The position numbers and the translations under genes are program-made. This document shows positions 1-11,049 of a DNA stretch of 64,000 nt, piece after piece. The notes under the pieces were generated by a model, which had not been told where the DNA came from, did no database searches, and saw only the letters and a list, made by a program, of their open reading frames with translations. Source of the DNA: Leptidea sinapis (Eukaryota; Arthropoda; Insecta; Lepidoptera; Pieridae); assembly GCF_905404315.1 (NCBI RefSeq), contig NC_066265.1, positions 275,501-339,500 on the forward strand, given 5' to 3'. How positions within the stretch are numbered: the first letter of the stretch is position 1; each line of letters starts with the position of its first letter.

Positions 1-224
1 TACATAGGCTTGGTATCAGTATAATGTTTGTGTGCCGGGCTATTAATAGGTACAATAAGACCTCTATAATGTGGTCAAAGCAGTAAGGGAAGGAATTCGA
101 AGAAATCCTGTCCGAAACTAAAATATTTTATCTCTTTTAAATTTAAAACATGACTTAGGATTTGCAGCCTATAAGAGAATATTTTTACAATTGAGCGACA
201 TTTTAACAAAATTTTAACTTGTGC

Positions 225-310
225 GTGTTACGGGATCGGTACGAAATTGGAAAAAAAGCACGTACACCGAGGCCGGCAACGGCCCTGTGATTCCTCTGGT
301 GTTACAAAAT
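225..310 (+). repeat. LINE 3'-end fragment
   Basis: The stretch encodes a decayed version of the C-terminal end of a LINE reverse-transcriptase ORF followed by the 'ggccggcaacg...tgattcctctggtgtt' block. The same block recurs near 2351, 15209 and 48547, so this is an interspersed repeat. It has no poly-A tail here. Confidence 0.6.
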
Positions 311-358
311 ATAACAAACAAAATGTCCGTATTTATGCTCTAAGGATGCTTCCCAATT

Positions 359-866
359 AGTTGACAGAGTGCGAAGTGGGCACTATACGACTTCAGTGAT
401 GGTTTGGTGGGATATTAGCTATGAAGGAGTGACTGAGCCATACTTTTGTGAAAAATGTATCAAAACATCGGCACAAGTGTATCAAGATACCATTCTTGAG
501 AAGGTAGTGAAGCCCCTTAACAACACCATGTTCAATAACTAAGAATGGTCCTTCCAGCAAGACTCGGCGCCGGCTCATAAAGCTCTGTCTCCGCAGCCTT
601 TGTTGGAAACGAACTCTTCGGACTTCATCAGATCTGAAGGCTGGCCGTCATCGTAGTCCCGATCTTAATCCGCTGGATTATGATTTATGGTCAGTTTTAG
701 AGAGTACGGCTTGCTCTAAACGCCATGATAGTTTGGAGTCTCTTTAACAATCCGTACGATTGGCAGTGAAGAATTTTCCCATGGAAAGAGTGCATTGCTT
801 CTATTGATAACTGGCCTCAACGTTTAAAGGACTGTATTGCAGCCAATGGAGACCATTTCGAATAAG
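359..866 (+). pseudogene. mariner-type transposase pseudogene
   Basis: A + strand reading gives WWDISYEGVTEPYF, then after a stop EWSFQQDSAPAHKA, then after frameshifts DLNPLDYDLWSVLEST. The spacing and wording (QQDSAPAH, LNPLDY) are those of the C-terminal catalytic half of mariner transposases, the second of these covering the third catalytic aspartate. At least one in-frame stop (near 538) and several frameshifts kill it, and the N-terminal DNA-binding half is not seen. It lies in the intron upstream of the first visible host exon. Confidence 0.8.
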
Positions 867-1074
867 CTTTGTACATTTTAAATTGTTTTATATTTATGTT
901 TTAAAGTAACTGTAAAAGTTATAAATGTTATTTGCAATAGATTTTTTTTTCTTTGCTTCAGTATTTATCGCAAGAGGTACATCATTTTTCTAGAACTAGT
1001 GATGCCTAAATAATGGTCACATTATGTGAATTATTATTTAAAATAATTTATACTTACAATAATATATATTACAG

Positions 1075-1268
1075 CTTCAATTCCATGGAATGGAGTATCG
1101 TATGAAGAGCTCAAAGAAACATACATAGTGCGGAACCAGGGGCTGCCATTGGTCCGCGATGGGACCTACCCCGGATGTCTACTAGCCTTGCTGGAGGACG
1201 GGTTGTCTGTGGCCAGAGAGCGGCGCCCTGATATATCAACTCTGCAGAACACTTTGCTTAATGTTAAG
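1075..1268 (+). CDS. host gene exon 1 of the visible part: kinase-like C-lobe end
   Basis: The exon is bounded by 'attacag' before 1075 and 'gtactt' after 1268. It enters with two bases of a split codon and ends in phase 0 at NVK, joining the exon at 4892. The reading begins SIPWNGVSYEELKET and ends RERRPDISTLQNTLLNVK. The PW, the acidic SYEEL helix and the RRP arginine match the order of the last helices of a protein-kinase C-lobe (subdomains IX to XI). That is a family-level inference; the catalytic loop would lie in exons before this window. Possible relatives are tyrosine-kinase-like or TESK/MAP3K-type kinases or a pseudokinase. The gene itself is not recognised. Confidence 0.7.
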
Positions 1269-1385
1269 GTACTTACTTTATATGGAGATGCAGCAGAATT
1301 CATTTATTCATTATTATATTATTAATTTATTATTTATCCACCAAACCTTATCTGCCGGGCTGCAACTATTACATAATTAAGTTCG

Positions 1386-1675
1386 AATTGTCGGGGACCC
1401 AGTGCTCTGTAAATGGATAGTTCACTTGGCGTTGCGTAAAGACGTCGCTTCATTGTGTGTCTTCGCATTTATCACGGGGAGTATTCTGAAGAGCTAATTC
1501 ACCTGATTCTTACCGCCGAATTCCAGATTCGCTCGACACGCCACAAATTAGTAAATCATCCCCACCATATGTGGAGGTGTGGCGTTCACACGTACAACAA
1601 AGTTGTGGAATGAGCTTCCTTGTGCGGTGTTTCCGGGACGATACGACATTGGAAAAAGAGCACGTACATGTCGGT
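1386..1675 (+). repeat. LINE ORF 3' fragment
   Basis: It aligns by eye with 14865-15170 ('cagtgctctgtaaa', 'atcacggg', 'gaagagct', 'catcccca', 'gtggaat'). It codes for a degraded form of the C-terminal stretch before the LINE tail, with frame breaks. Confidence 0.6.
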
Positions 1676-2329
1676 GTTCAGCAAGGGTTTTCTCGATCAG
1701 GGTCCATTACGCTGAAATATACACACAGTAAGTTTATTCACTCAAAATTGCTTGTATAGAACTGAACGTGACCTGAACAGTCTTTACATTAAACAACCGC
1801 TTTTATTGCTTACCTTACAATAGATAAAAGTAGATACAACTTATATTAAAACAAACAACTAAAATTAGGTACTGTAAAATAATTACTAAATACAGCTTAT
1901 TATTTATATTATATGTTTTGTTCATTAAATTATTTCATAAATTTGAATAAACATTACTAAGTAACAAGATGGCGATGCAGCAAGTTTCGAAATGTAATTA
2001 AGAAAGACTAATTGCATAAAATAATAAAGTTTGACACAGAATAATGAAATTAATTGTAATACAAATTAATTGAAACATTTACACAGTAAATTAAGTATAT
2101 TAACAATAAATGAAACATCAAACATCTTCAAAACGATCAAACAAAACAGTCAAAACAGTGTCTATTAAATATCAGACCTTAATAAATAACGGTTTTATGT
2201 TTTCAAATAGCTATTTGTAATTAAATCATATATATTTCACATATATCTATAACAATTATATTCATTTTAATGATAAGCTAAAATATAAATATCAATAGTT
2301 GCTAACTATTGCCGGTAGGTGGCGATTTG
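1676..2329. other. AT-rich intron sequence, nothing recognised
   Basis: This is long A/T runs without a coding reading or structured repeat I can name. Confidence 0.5.
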
Positions 2330-2466
2330 CGCCCATATACACCTTCCTTAAAGGCCGGCAACGACCCTGTGATTCCTCTATTTACAAGACTACTTGGGAG
2401 GCGGTGATCACTTAACATCAGGTGACTCGTACGCTCGTTTGTCCTCTCTTTCCATAAAACAAGTGT
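2330..2466 (+). repeat. LINE 3' tail fragment
   Basis: It carries the 'ggccggcaacg' block and then 'ggcggtgatcacttaacat' and 'gctcgtttgtcctc', ending in a short A-rich run. It is the same 3' untranslated tail as at 48544 and 15180. Confidence 0.65.
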
Positions 2467-3269
2467 GAAAGTCACCTCGGACAGTGAATGATATAGAGTA
2501 GTGTGTGACCCAGATTACAGTATCACAATTAGGTGACGCTTAGCGTCTTCAAGTGGGTGATATATTTGTCACTTGAGCTATATATTACCTTAAAAACTAT
2601 GGACTAGACTAATATAGAAATATGTTTATTTGCTATAGGAGGTGACAATAACATAACATATTACAACAACACTTGGTAACTGTCCGCGTCGTGAAGCTAC
2701 ATCAGTTGTTAACTCCAGCCCATCCAGACCAGAACAATGCATCATTATCAGAGCCTCTATATCAGGGCTGCCCAAACTTATTTAACTGTGGCGCCCTTGG
2801 GACGTTGCCATATTTTTGCGACGCCCTGGACTTCTTGCCATACATTTACCTACTAGAGTTGTAGTTCTAGCCAAAAAACAATTTGTCAGAAAGACTCTAA
2901 TCATATAATAATAAAAAAATTATATTATTATAATAATAAATAAAATAAAGAAAGAATAAATAAATATCTTAAAGACGATACGGAATATGTAAAAAATTAA
3001 TAAATTCAGTAAATATTTGTTTCATTATTCTTAATTGATATCTGGAAGCACCATCTGACATCTGTTTAATGTCTGTAGCATATTGTAGTATTCAATTAAT
3101 TATTCATTTATCAGTTAAATATATGTTACTCTTTACATGCCCATACTCTGGTTCAAACTGTGATTAGAGCACGTATGATTATTGTAATGATGCTATTAAT
3201 TGGAAACTATTATAACTATAACATATATGTTACTTATGTGATATGTCTTTAAAATTTATATTGTCAATC
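2467..3269. other. intron sequence before 5S cluster A
   Basis: AT-rich DNA. A phrase near 2761 ('tcagggctgcccaaactta') looks repeat-derived, but I cannot classify it. No gene seen. Confidence 0.4.
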
Positions 3270-3388
3270 GCCAACGTCCATACCACGTTGAATACACCGG
3301 TTCTCGTCCGATCACCGAAGTTAAGCAACGTCGGGCGCGGTCAGTACTTAGATGGGTGACCGCTTGGGAACACCGCGTGATGTTGGCT
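3270..3388 (+). rRNA. 5S rRNA gene A1
   Basis: Full 5S body from GCCAACGTCC to GATGTTGGC. The upstream spacer is absent: the flank is 'ttgtcaatc', which is not array sequence. Confidence 0.95.
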
Positions 3389-3471
3389 TTTTGTTCATTT
3401 AACTCTTATTTTATTTTGGTTTAGTTAATTGGTGTTAATATTATTGGTTGATAATGTTCGAACGGTCTATC

Positions 3472-3590
3472 GCCAACGTCCATACCACGTTGAATACACC
3501 GGTTCTCGTCCGATCACCGAAGTTAAGCAACGTCGGGCGCGGTCAGTACTTAGATGGGTGACCGCTTGGGAACACCGCGTGATGTTGGCT
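3472..3590 (+). rRNA. 5S rRNA gene A2
   Basis: Consensus body; the upstream spacer ends 'gttcgaacggtctatc'. Confidence 0.97.
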
Positions 3591-3673
3591 TTTTGTTCAT
3601 TTAACTCTTATTTTATTTTGGTTTAGTTAATTGGTGTTAATATTATTGGTTGATAATGTTCGAACGGTCTATC

Positions 3674-3792
3674 GCCAACGTCCATACCACGTTGAATACA
3701 CCGGTTCTCGTCCGATCACCGAAGTTAAGCAACGTCGGTCGCGGTCAGTACTTAGATGGGTGACCGCTTGGGAACACCGCGTGATGTTGGCT
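3674..3792 (+). rRNA. 5S rRNA gene A3
   Basis: The body has one substitution against the other copies, T for G at 3739. Confidence 0.95.
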
Positions 3793-3875
3793 TTTTGTTC
3801 ATTTAACTCTTATTTTATTTTGGTTTAGTTAATTGGTGTTAATATTATTGGTTGATAATGTCCGAACGGTCTATC

Positions 3876-3994
3876 GCCAACGTCCATACCACGTTGAATA
3901 CACCGGTTCTCGTCCGATCACCGAAGTTAAGCAACGTCGGGCGCGGTCAGTACTTAGATGGGTGACCGCTTGGGAACACCGCGTGATGTTGGCT
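3876..3994 (+). rRNA. 5S rRNA gene A4
   Basis: Consensus body; the spacer before it has 'tccgaac' in place of 'ttcgaac'. Confidence 0.97.
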
Positions 3995-4081
3995 TTTTGT
4001 TCATTTAACTCTTATTTTATTTTGGTTTAGTTAATTAATTGGTGTTAATATTATTGGTTGATAATGTCCGAACAGTCTATC

Positions 4082-4200
4082 GCCAACGTCCATACCACGT
4101 TGAATACACCGGTTCTCGTCCGATCACCAAAGTTAAGCAACGTCGGGCGCGGTCAGTACTTAGATGGGTGACCGCTTGGGAACACCGCGTGATGTTGGCT
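4082..4200 (+). rRNA. 5S rRNA gene A5
   Basis: A for G at 4129. The spacer before it is the 206-bp type and has 'gaacagtct'. Confidence 0.95.
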
Positions 4201-4287
4201 TTTTGTTCATTTAACTCTTATTTTATTTTGGTTTAGTTAATTAATTGGTGTTAATATTATTGGTTGATAATGTCCGAACAGTCTATC

Positions 4288-4406
4288 GCCAACGTCCATA
4301 CCACGTTGAATACACCGGTTCTCGTCCGATCACCAAAGTTAAGCAACGTCGGGCGCGGTCAGTACTTAGATGGGTGACCGCTTGGGAACACCGCGTGATG
4401 TTGGCT
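4288..4406 (+). rRNA. 5S rRNA gene A6
   Basis: It shares the A for G change (4335) with A5, so the two are sister copies. Array similarity stops right after 'ctttttgttt'. Confidence 0.95.
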
Positions 4407-4891
4407 TTTTGTTTCCTTTTTTATTGAAGATTTTACAATAACTTCTGACGCCGACATAACGATCCAATTACATGAATCGTGGTCGCGGTGGAACTGCGGA
4501 GGCGGCGAAAAACTCTTGACACATTGACACTTGACACTCAAATCATTTATTCCTTTGTGTTCATTTACAAAATACATATCATTAAGTTTTTCTATCTTTT
4601 AAATAAACTTGCAGATGAATTGCGAAATAATATAGTAGTTAATTATTTGTACTATTATGCCTTCAAGTATTTATTGAAATTTAAAATTTACCATCGGACG
4701 GTGCGGTGGGAGCCTCGTACCAATTGGTCCGTTGTCGTAATTATTTTGTGCGATGGACAATGACACCAACCATGGATAAGGTTTGCTACAGGACCGCGTC
4801 CGATGGTTCGGCTGTACCACATCCGATACTGTGTTTAAGCTTTTATTGTGTGTAGTGATTTGTTGTCCATATTTCGTATTTTGTATTACAG
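4407..4891. other. intron sequence, nothing recognised
   Basis: Unique-looking sequence between cluster A and the next exon; no gene or repeat identified. Confidence 0.4.
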
Positions 4892-5639
4892 AACATCCTC
4901 GACAAGATGGAAGATATAATACTGCCGTCTCGTATTACGAAGCAATGGTTTGACATCGGCTCTCAAGCCTGGGAGACTTCACTCACAGATTCTGATTCCA
5001 CCAGCCCAATTATCAACCATAAGGCTGTCTTTCATAATCGAAGTTCAGGATCTAAATCTAGCAGTCCGATCTACGAAACTATACGTAAAAGAAAACCCTC
5101 ACAGAGTGATCAGGCAAACCAAATACATTTCGGTTCTGACGAAGAGGTTATTGAAAACTCCAGCAAAATATACCTAGATAATAGCGCCTGTTCAACTCCG
5201 ATAGCAAAGTTCCGCGAAAGAATTAAAAATACAACACCAGGCGTTTTACATAGAAGCGACTCCACGGAGTACTGTAGCTTTCTGAGCCCTGATCGACGCA
5301 ATTTTGATTCTAATGGCACGAGCGATAAGGACCAAAGTAGCGAGAGGCCTGTGGCCAAACTGAGCAGAAGCTTCACGCCTCAGTCATACAAACCACTGCA
5401 TATAGCAGTGCCGCAATGCAATTTTGACTCTATTCGAGATGTTATTAAGGATCAAAGTCAAAGTGAACGTCCGTCATATAGCTTCGATATTAAGAACTAT
5501 AGTTTGCCGAACACTCCGATAGCTCGAAGTAACAAGTTAAGGAAAAATGCATGGCTGTCGGGAGAGTTAACCGTGAGTGAGAAAACAGTTAAGAAAATAG
5601 ATATAAGAAGCATGTTTGCGTCAGAAAATACAGAGAAAG
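4892..5639 (+). CDS. host gene exon 2 (long, low-complexity)
   Basis: Acceptor 'ttgtattacag' ends at 4891 and donor 'gtaatg' starts at 5640. The exon enters in phase 0 and leaves one base of a split codon. It encodes about 249 residues beginning NILDKMEDIILPSR, then a Ser/Pro/Asp-rich region with repeated small motifs such as NFDS, SERP and 'TP(I)A'. The motifs SACSTPIAKFRERI and PNTPIARSNKLRK look like an internal repeat around a TPIA core, possibly kinase target or docking sites (inference). The ATG at 4907 lies inside the exon and is not the gene start, because the reading stays open to the splice site and in phase with the exon at 1075. Confidence 0.85.
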
Positions 5640-6480
5640 GTAATGTGAATACTTGTTAATATAATAATGTGGGCGTAACTTTTATTGTATTGTTCACATA
5701 TTATAATATTATTAATTATATTTGTAACGCACATCAAACGAGTTACTAGAGCACACGCTATACAGAATTGACTAACTAACTACTGACTTCAAATATGTAT
5801 ATACATAAAAATAGCTTTTAAAAAGGTAAAAATAATATTAATTTAAGTAATATATTTTACAATGGTGCTAATAGTATATGATAACAATATGTATATTTTG
5901 TATTGACATTACATTTGGCAGGTACATTATGTACTTAAGTATTGAATGACATTATTCAAATGTATAACTTGACATAAGCTTAAAAATGTAGTAGAGATTA
6001 TTATTTTTTCATTACCTTCATTTAAAATAAAATTATAAGTAAACATTTTTTTTTATTTTTGAAATTGTACCTTTTTCTCAAAACAATTGGTTATCTTACA
6101 AACGTGTATTATCTCTCATTCTATTCCTTGATCATGAGCACACCTTCATGATCATTCTCTCATTATCTAGATCACTTTGTACATAACACATATTATCTCA
6201 ACCCTCTTCAAACACAGTGACAGCTTGGCCCACTTACAATTCAGCCAGATCTGACATCATGACTTCAACTCACTCGTTTCAGTCTCTAATAATTCTAACT
6301 TCAATCTGTATTTAAATTATCAAATGGCTTAAATCCCTGAAATTAGAAATCCCGATTAGGGAAAGTAAAGAATTTCAATAGCTTCAATTTATTTGTAGGT
6401 AAAACGTAAAAGAAATTGAGGTTGACAGTTAACCTACATTTTGAGCAATGCACGCACACTAATACATAGAGACATACAAA
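5640..6480. other. intron sequence, nothing recognised
   Basis: AT-rich; no gene found before the 5S pseudogene at 6481. Confidence 0.4.
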
Positions 6481-6599
6481 TCGCGAGTCCATACCACGTT
6501 GAATACACCGGGCCTCATCCGATCACCGAAGGTAATCAACGTCGGGCGAGGTCAGTACCTAGATGGTTGACCGCTCGGGAACACCGCGTGATGTCTGCT
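6481..6599 (+). pseudogene. solitary 5S rRNA pseudogene
   Basis: Over its whole length it follows the 5S body with about a dozen or more scattered changes (for example 'gggcctcatcc', 'aaggtaatc', 'tggttgacc', 'gctcggg'). It has none of the array spacer on either side and lacks the T run that follows the array genes. This is an older single copy, 2 kb downstream of cluster A. Confidence 0.9.
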
Positions 6600-6646
6600 T
6601 CATTTTGATGTATTTGTATTCTTAAACTATTCCATCTATCATCCAG

Positions 6647-6803
6647 ATAATCCTCCAGCTGTTAAGAAGACTTGGACTGAGAAGGACGTCGTGAGCAGCG
6701 AGACTGACAATGAATGTTCTACAAATGAGTTTATTGATGAGAAAGCACGTGGCACATCCGATAGCGGTGATACAGACCGTGACAGCTATACAGGCTTAAG
6801 AAG
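6647..6803 (+). CDS. host gene exon 3
   Basis: Acceptor 'catccag' precedes and donor 'gtaatc' follows. It completes the codon begun at 5639 and ends with two bases. It reads DNPPAVKKTWTEKDVV and then an acidic Ser/Thr-rich run ending DSYTGLR. No fold is recognised; probably disordered. Confidence 0.8.
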
Positions 6804-6829
6804 GTAATCTATTTTATATAGGGGCAAAC

Positions 6830-7190
6830 GGGCAATAGGCTCACGTAGCGGGGAGAGGTGAGGTCTGGCTAACACATATGGGCCCCGGGTTCTTCAATGC
6901 ATCCTCCTCACCAAAAAAACTATGGCAGCCGCCCATGGACATGGCCAAAAACAGGTGTCAAGATGCGTTGCCGGCCTGTATACTCTTTTCTTGAAGGTCC
7001 CTAAGTCGTATCGGTTCGGGAAAACAGCAGCCGGTAATTAAATATGTTAGATTTATGCCGTACCTCTCTCGCTACACCTCGGAAAGTGCCCTCCAATAGA
7101 TATGACAGCCGGCTCATGTCGATATACATACAAATATGTGGGCACATTATGCCAGATCTTTGAAATATGTTAAAGGCTGACAATGACTTG
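6830..7190 (-). repeat. LINE 3'-end fragment, minus strand
   Basis: The minus strand contains 'cgatacgacttagggacctt', which codes for an RYDLGTF-like stretch, followed by the 'ggccggcaacgc' block. This is a diverged LINE ORF end with several frame breaks. Confidence 0.55.
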
Positions 7191-7639
7191 AAGTAGGTTC
7201 TTCAATTTGAAAAGTTAATATGTATTTAATAACAGGGCACGCAGAGCATTGTGGTTAGTAAAACCGTTTGATTGCCTCAATATAAAGCCTAGGGTACGGT
7301 TATATATTTTGCTTATCGATATGCCTGCCTTCCGCTACGGAGCCCCAGGGCCACGGGAAGCCCAGACGCGCGTATGCAAAAATTTATAAAAATTTCCAAA
7401 AAAAAAAAGGGAAAGGAGAATTTATATTTAATTTGAAGTGTTTGTAATAATTCTGGAAAAATTGACAGATAAATATTTATGATCAATAAATATTTTCTTT
7501 AATTTTGAGAAATCTTTACCCTTCTTAAAGGCCAAGCAAATTTTTATGCGGGGCCGCCCGCCAAGCACGCTACGCCACTGATATAATTCTATTAATTTTG
7601 TAAGAGAATGTCATAGACTGACTATGCAGAAGTAAATGT
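7191..7639. other. intron sequence, unclassified
   Basis: It contains a GC-richer patch near 7320-7380 and 7550-7580 that looks repeat-derived, but I cannot name it. Confidence 0.3.
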
Positions 7640-9175
7640 TTTAATAAAAATAATCTTTATTTGCATTTAAATAAGGTCAGTTTTACAATCCGTCTTATTT
7701 TTATTAATCTTAGTCTCTTATTCTATCTACAAAGCAGGCAAATATATATCTAGTATACCATTTTATTTTATACAAAAACTTCTAAGCAATACAAACTTTA
7801 TAAAAAATTCTAATAAAACAGTAATAATAATTCATGTCAAATTCATATGTAAATTTTCCTTAAATTTAAATAGTCATATAGTGAATAAAAACAATTATTT
7901 ATTAACTATGTCGTTCATTTAGTTTTATGTTCATTACTTGTCATGTCTTTTAAATAGTCGGGTAACTTATTATATATTTTTATCGCCATGTAATGAACAT
8001 TTTCTGGCAGAGTGTCTATTGACATTTGGGTACAAGTAATTTGTTTGGGTATCGAGTGTTCATAGAAGAGTGATCTTTCATTTTAGTGAAATATTCCAGG
8101 TGTTTATGTACACACACACATATCCCGAATATAAAAATATTTTCTTTTAGATAAAATGTGGCTTGCGGCTATCCATCCAGTGTGCATTGCATGTTACTCG
8201 GATACATTTTTGTTTTTAACCATAAAAGCACGAATTGCGTCCGAAGAATTTCTCCAAATGATTAGTAATGCACAGTACGGATGACACATATCCGTGGTAT
8301 GCACACCATGCGGCTTGTTCTGATACTGTCTGTCTTATTCTCCTTATGGCAAAAATAAACCGATCCAATTTATTACAAATGTCTTCAGTATGTTCTTTCC
8401 ATTTAAGATTTTTATCAATTATTAATCCAAGAAATGTTATATAACCTACTTATGTTGTCAATTATTGTACAATTATATTTTATGTTAAAATTATTATTTA
8501 AGTTTCTGTTAGTATTAAAATTGATTATCTTAGTTTAAGTTATTAAACCATATGGAAATGTCATTAAGTAAATTTATAAATGTATTTTTTAATGTAGTTG
8601 TGTCTTTTTATTTAATAATTAATGTGGTATCATCGGCAAATAGTACACATTGATTAATTGTAGAGAGTCTGAGCGGTCATTGATATATAATATAAATAAC
8701 AAAGGACCCACAATGCTCCCTTGTGGAATGGCGCATCTCATATTTTGTCTAAATTCTAAAGTGTAAACTATTTGTGTGAACCTAATTTGGCACAAAACTA
8801 TTTTGCAGGTAATTTTATATCAAGTTATTCGCATTGCCTCTTATATTGTATTTTTCGAGCTTATACAATACATTTTCATGTAATACCAAATCATAGGCCT
8901 TCGAGATATCTAGAAAGATCGTTGTTACGGGTATTCCATTATTTAAGATTTCGGAGATACCTCCTTTAATAAGGTCAAATGAAGTTAACATTGTGAAACT
9001 ATTTTTATGAAAGCGACATTGTTCTTGTCGTAATATATAGTTTTATTTGAAGAAAGATATGATTCGACTATTTATCGCTTTCTCTATTGTTTTTGAAAAT
9101 ATTGGGATGAGTGTGATAGTGCCTGTAATTATTTACATCGTATTTATCATCTTAAATAAAAGTTTATCTTCCAAC
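7640..9175 (-). pseudogene. decayed LINE reverse transcriptase
   Basis: On the minus strand, pieces of a reverse transcriptase can be read: DISKAYDLVLHENVLYKL near 8870-8925 (equivalent of the first catalytic aspartate motif) and IPQGSIVGPLLFILYIN near 8690-8740. Frames change between them and many stops occur. The order and wording fit a CR1/Jockey-type non-LTR element. Its 3' side reaches about 7640 in A/T-rich sequence. Confidence 0.7.
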
Positions 9176-9256
9176 TTTTTAAGTTACTCTGGCAAAACAT
9201 CCTTCTTCAAACGCTAAATTAATTGTGTAAAATAATGGTTTACATATTTGTTGCAG

Positions 9257-9463
9257 AATAAGCGACCCTCCGCCCGACTTCTCCCCGGAGACAGAGAGTC
9301 GCCAGATGACGTGGTCGATGCGCTCGGGCATCACCAAGTGCAAGGTGGATGACGAGCTGCTGGCCGGGGTCAATGTGAAGCCCCTGGTGGCCATCCACGA
9401 GCGCTGGATCCAGGAGGCCAACATGAAGACTGAGAGGTCCAAGTCATTGCCCGAGAGCAAATC
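9257..9463 (+). CDS. host gene exon 4
   Basis: Acceptor 'tttgttgcag' precedes and donor 'gtgagt' follows. Its first base completes the codon begun at 6802 and it ends with two bases. It reads ISDPPPDFSPETESRQ and then KPLVAIHERWIQEANMKTE. The local GC content is clearly above the intron background, as expected for an exon. The later part could form a helix; no domain is recognised. Confidence 0.85.
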
Positions 9464-9529
9464 GTGAGTTCCCTTCTACTTGGCAATTCTCGCTTAAACA
9501 ACCTAATCTATTTTAATGTCGCACAAATA

Positions 9530-9625
9530 TTATGCGTCGCTCATGGCAGTAGAAAAATTTTTTGCCATTCATAAGTGTCATTTTCGTGACCTACATGAAT
9601 AAAGGGATTTTGAATTTAAATATAA
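9530..9625. repeat. copy of the repeat that hosts the Polinton
   Basis: The phrase 'cataagtgtcattttcgtga' followed by 'cctacatgaataaag' is the reverse complement, with small differences, of 19380-19408 (empty form of the Polinton target). It shows what the uninterrupted site looks like: the CACTTA target duplication corresponds to 'taagtg' here. Confidence 0.75.
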
Positions 9626-10333
9626 ACTATTTCATAAACTACAACACCATAAAGGGAGTCAATTGCAAGACCCTCCCAGTCTGCAGCTACTTTTATTTTT
9701 CTCGGAACAAAATTCACTCTAATTTGTAAAACAACGGTGGTTTACTTTCTACGTCTTATAGGGGCTCAATATTGATCAATATTTTAAAGGCTCAGGTGTA
9801 GACTGTAGAGTAACTAATAATAATACATACTATAATAAAAATAGGAAAACGGTTGACCCTCAAGGCCATCCCTGTAACTTCTCACTAATTCCAGTGACGA
9901 TTTTGAGCTCAAAAATATAATATATGTTGTTTTGAGCTCTTGGAGCTCAAAAGTCTAATAAAACACAATAACACTTTTAAATGAATTGAACCAATAAGAG
10001 TGGCCGTTGAGTTTCCTGTATGTTCTTCTCACGAGCTCAACTTTTTACGAGCATATGGTAAGTTCAATAATTTACAACAAATATTTATAGTGACGATTCG
10101 AAAGCGCTTAGTTTAAGCCTAATTGAATAAAGTTTAATTGACTTTCATTTTATTAAACTAGAGTTATTTTTTAGTCGTTGCGTATTATATTTTTAATCTA
10201 TGTCTGTTGTTTACTCGAATACGGCCTCGGCCTGTAGACATCGGAAGAAATAGAAGTGTTAGTTTAAAATAGGTTTCTTCCCAAGTTGGTTCCAGTTGTA
10301 ATTTGGATTTTTTTTATTGTACGAGGGCAATCA
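9626..10333. other. intron sequence, nothing recognised
   Basis: AT-rich with no clear feature. Confidence 0.4.
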
Positions 10334-10382
10334 GTCAGTACTTAGATGGGTAACCGCTTGTGAACACCGCGTTATGTTGGCT
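10334..10382 (+). pseudogene. 5S rRNA 3'-half fragment
   Basis: From 'gtcagtacttagatgggt' to 'atgttggct' it matches the 3' half of the 5S body with a few substitutions, followed by a T run. It lies about 60 bp upstream of a host exon acceptor site. Confidence 0.8.
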
Positions 10383-10444
10383 TTTTTTGAGTCGTTTAAT
10401 TATTATATTTCATTGAATCTTATATATTCATCATTGTTAAACAG

Positions 10445-10587
10445 GCGTAAGGTAGGCATTGCAGTAAAGCCGGCGTCACACTGTGTGGACTTCCAAAGGT
10501 CTCTGCCGCAGCTATACTTCCAGGCTGGCGCCGCCGACCCGTACCGGGGCCCGTCTGTCTCACCAGCCAGCGGCTCCACGAAAAATG
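10445..10587 (+). CDS. host gene exon 5
   Basis: Acceptor 'gttaaacag' ends at 10444 and donor 'gtaaat' starts at 10588. It completes the TC-G codon and leaves one base. It reads RKVGIAVKPASHCVDFQRSL and then a Gly/Pro/Ser stretch. GC-rich against its surroundings. Confidence 0.85.
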
Positions 10588-11049
10588 GTAAATTATAACA
10601 TTTTATTCATTTACATGAATTGTTGTTACTAACAGTACTTAAAATTGGTAATTGCGCAGCACAATTCGCCAGTAAATCGGTACTTTGTTATTAATATTTT
10701 CCATTTGCACTGCAGACGATATTTTAAAGAGTTACATATAGCTTATATTTTTTTTACTCAATTGCATCAAACCTGATACCTATACTACGGAAGTAATAAT
10801 TATTTGGTTAAAATAGGGGCCTGGTGTTCTTCTCTTATATTTAATTTTTTAAGTAAGCAAAACTTACTCAATTGTCAGATAGCACAAAACTTTATTTGTT
10901 TTCATAGTAATAAACGCTAGCATGCCCAGGTTTTACAAGTGATATCGAACCGCATAACTAGATGTCGCTCTTTCGATATCGCATTCTTACTAAACGCGCT
11001 AACAGTATTTATTGGCTGAGAGTCTATGATTTCAAAACAAGACCCAATC
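10588..11049. other. intron sequence upstream of the U5 snRNA
   Basis: I looked for a snRNA proximal element about 50-60 bases upstream of 11050 and could not identify one with confidence. Confidence 0.3.

Larger units (their letters stand above)
3270..4406 (+). repeat. 5S rDNA cluster A (6 units)
   Basis: Six complete 5S genes stand head to tail at steps of 202, 202, 202, 206 and 206 bp. The 206-bp steps come from an extra TTAA in the spacer. The spacer (about 83 bp) has a T run straight after the gene and an AT-rich stretch (taatattatt) roughly 30 bp upstream of the next gene, a plausible TATA-like element for Pol III. The cluster begins at the first base of a 5S gene with no spacer and ends just after the T run of the last one. 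It lies in the intron 1269-4891, on the same strand as the host gene. Confidence 0.95.

Noticed and set aside
3270..4406. Regular short repeats that could be taken for a CRISPR-like array
   Set aside because: The repeated part is a 119-base 5S gene and the spacers are near identical, unlike CRISPR.
4907..5659. A 250-codon gene starting at ATG 4907
   Set aside because: The frame is open upstream to a splice acceptor at 4891 and in phase with the exon at 1075; it ends at a donor before the apparent stop.
9179..9460. Minus-strand open frame of 93 codons
   Set aside because: It is the antisense of host exon 4.
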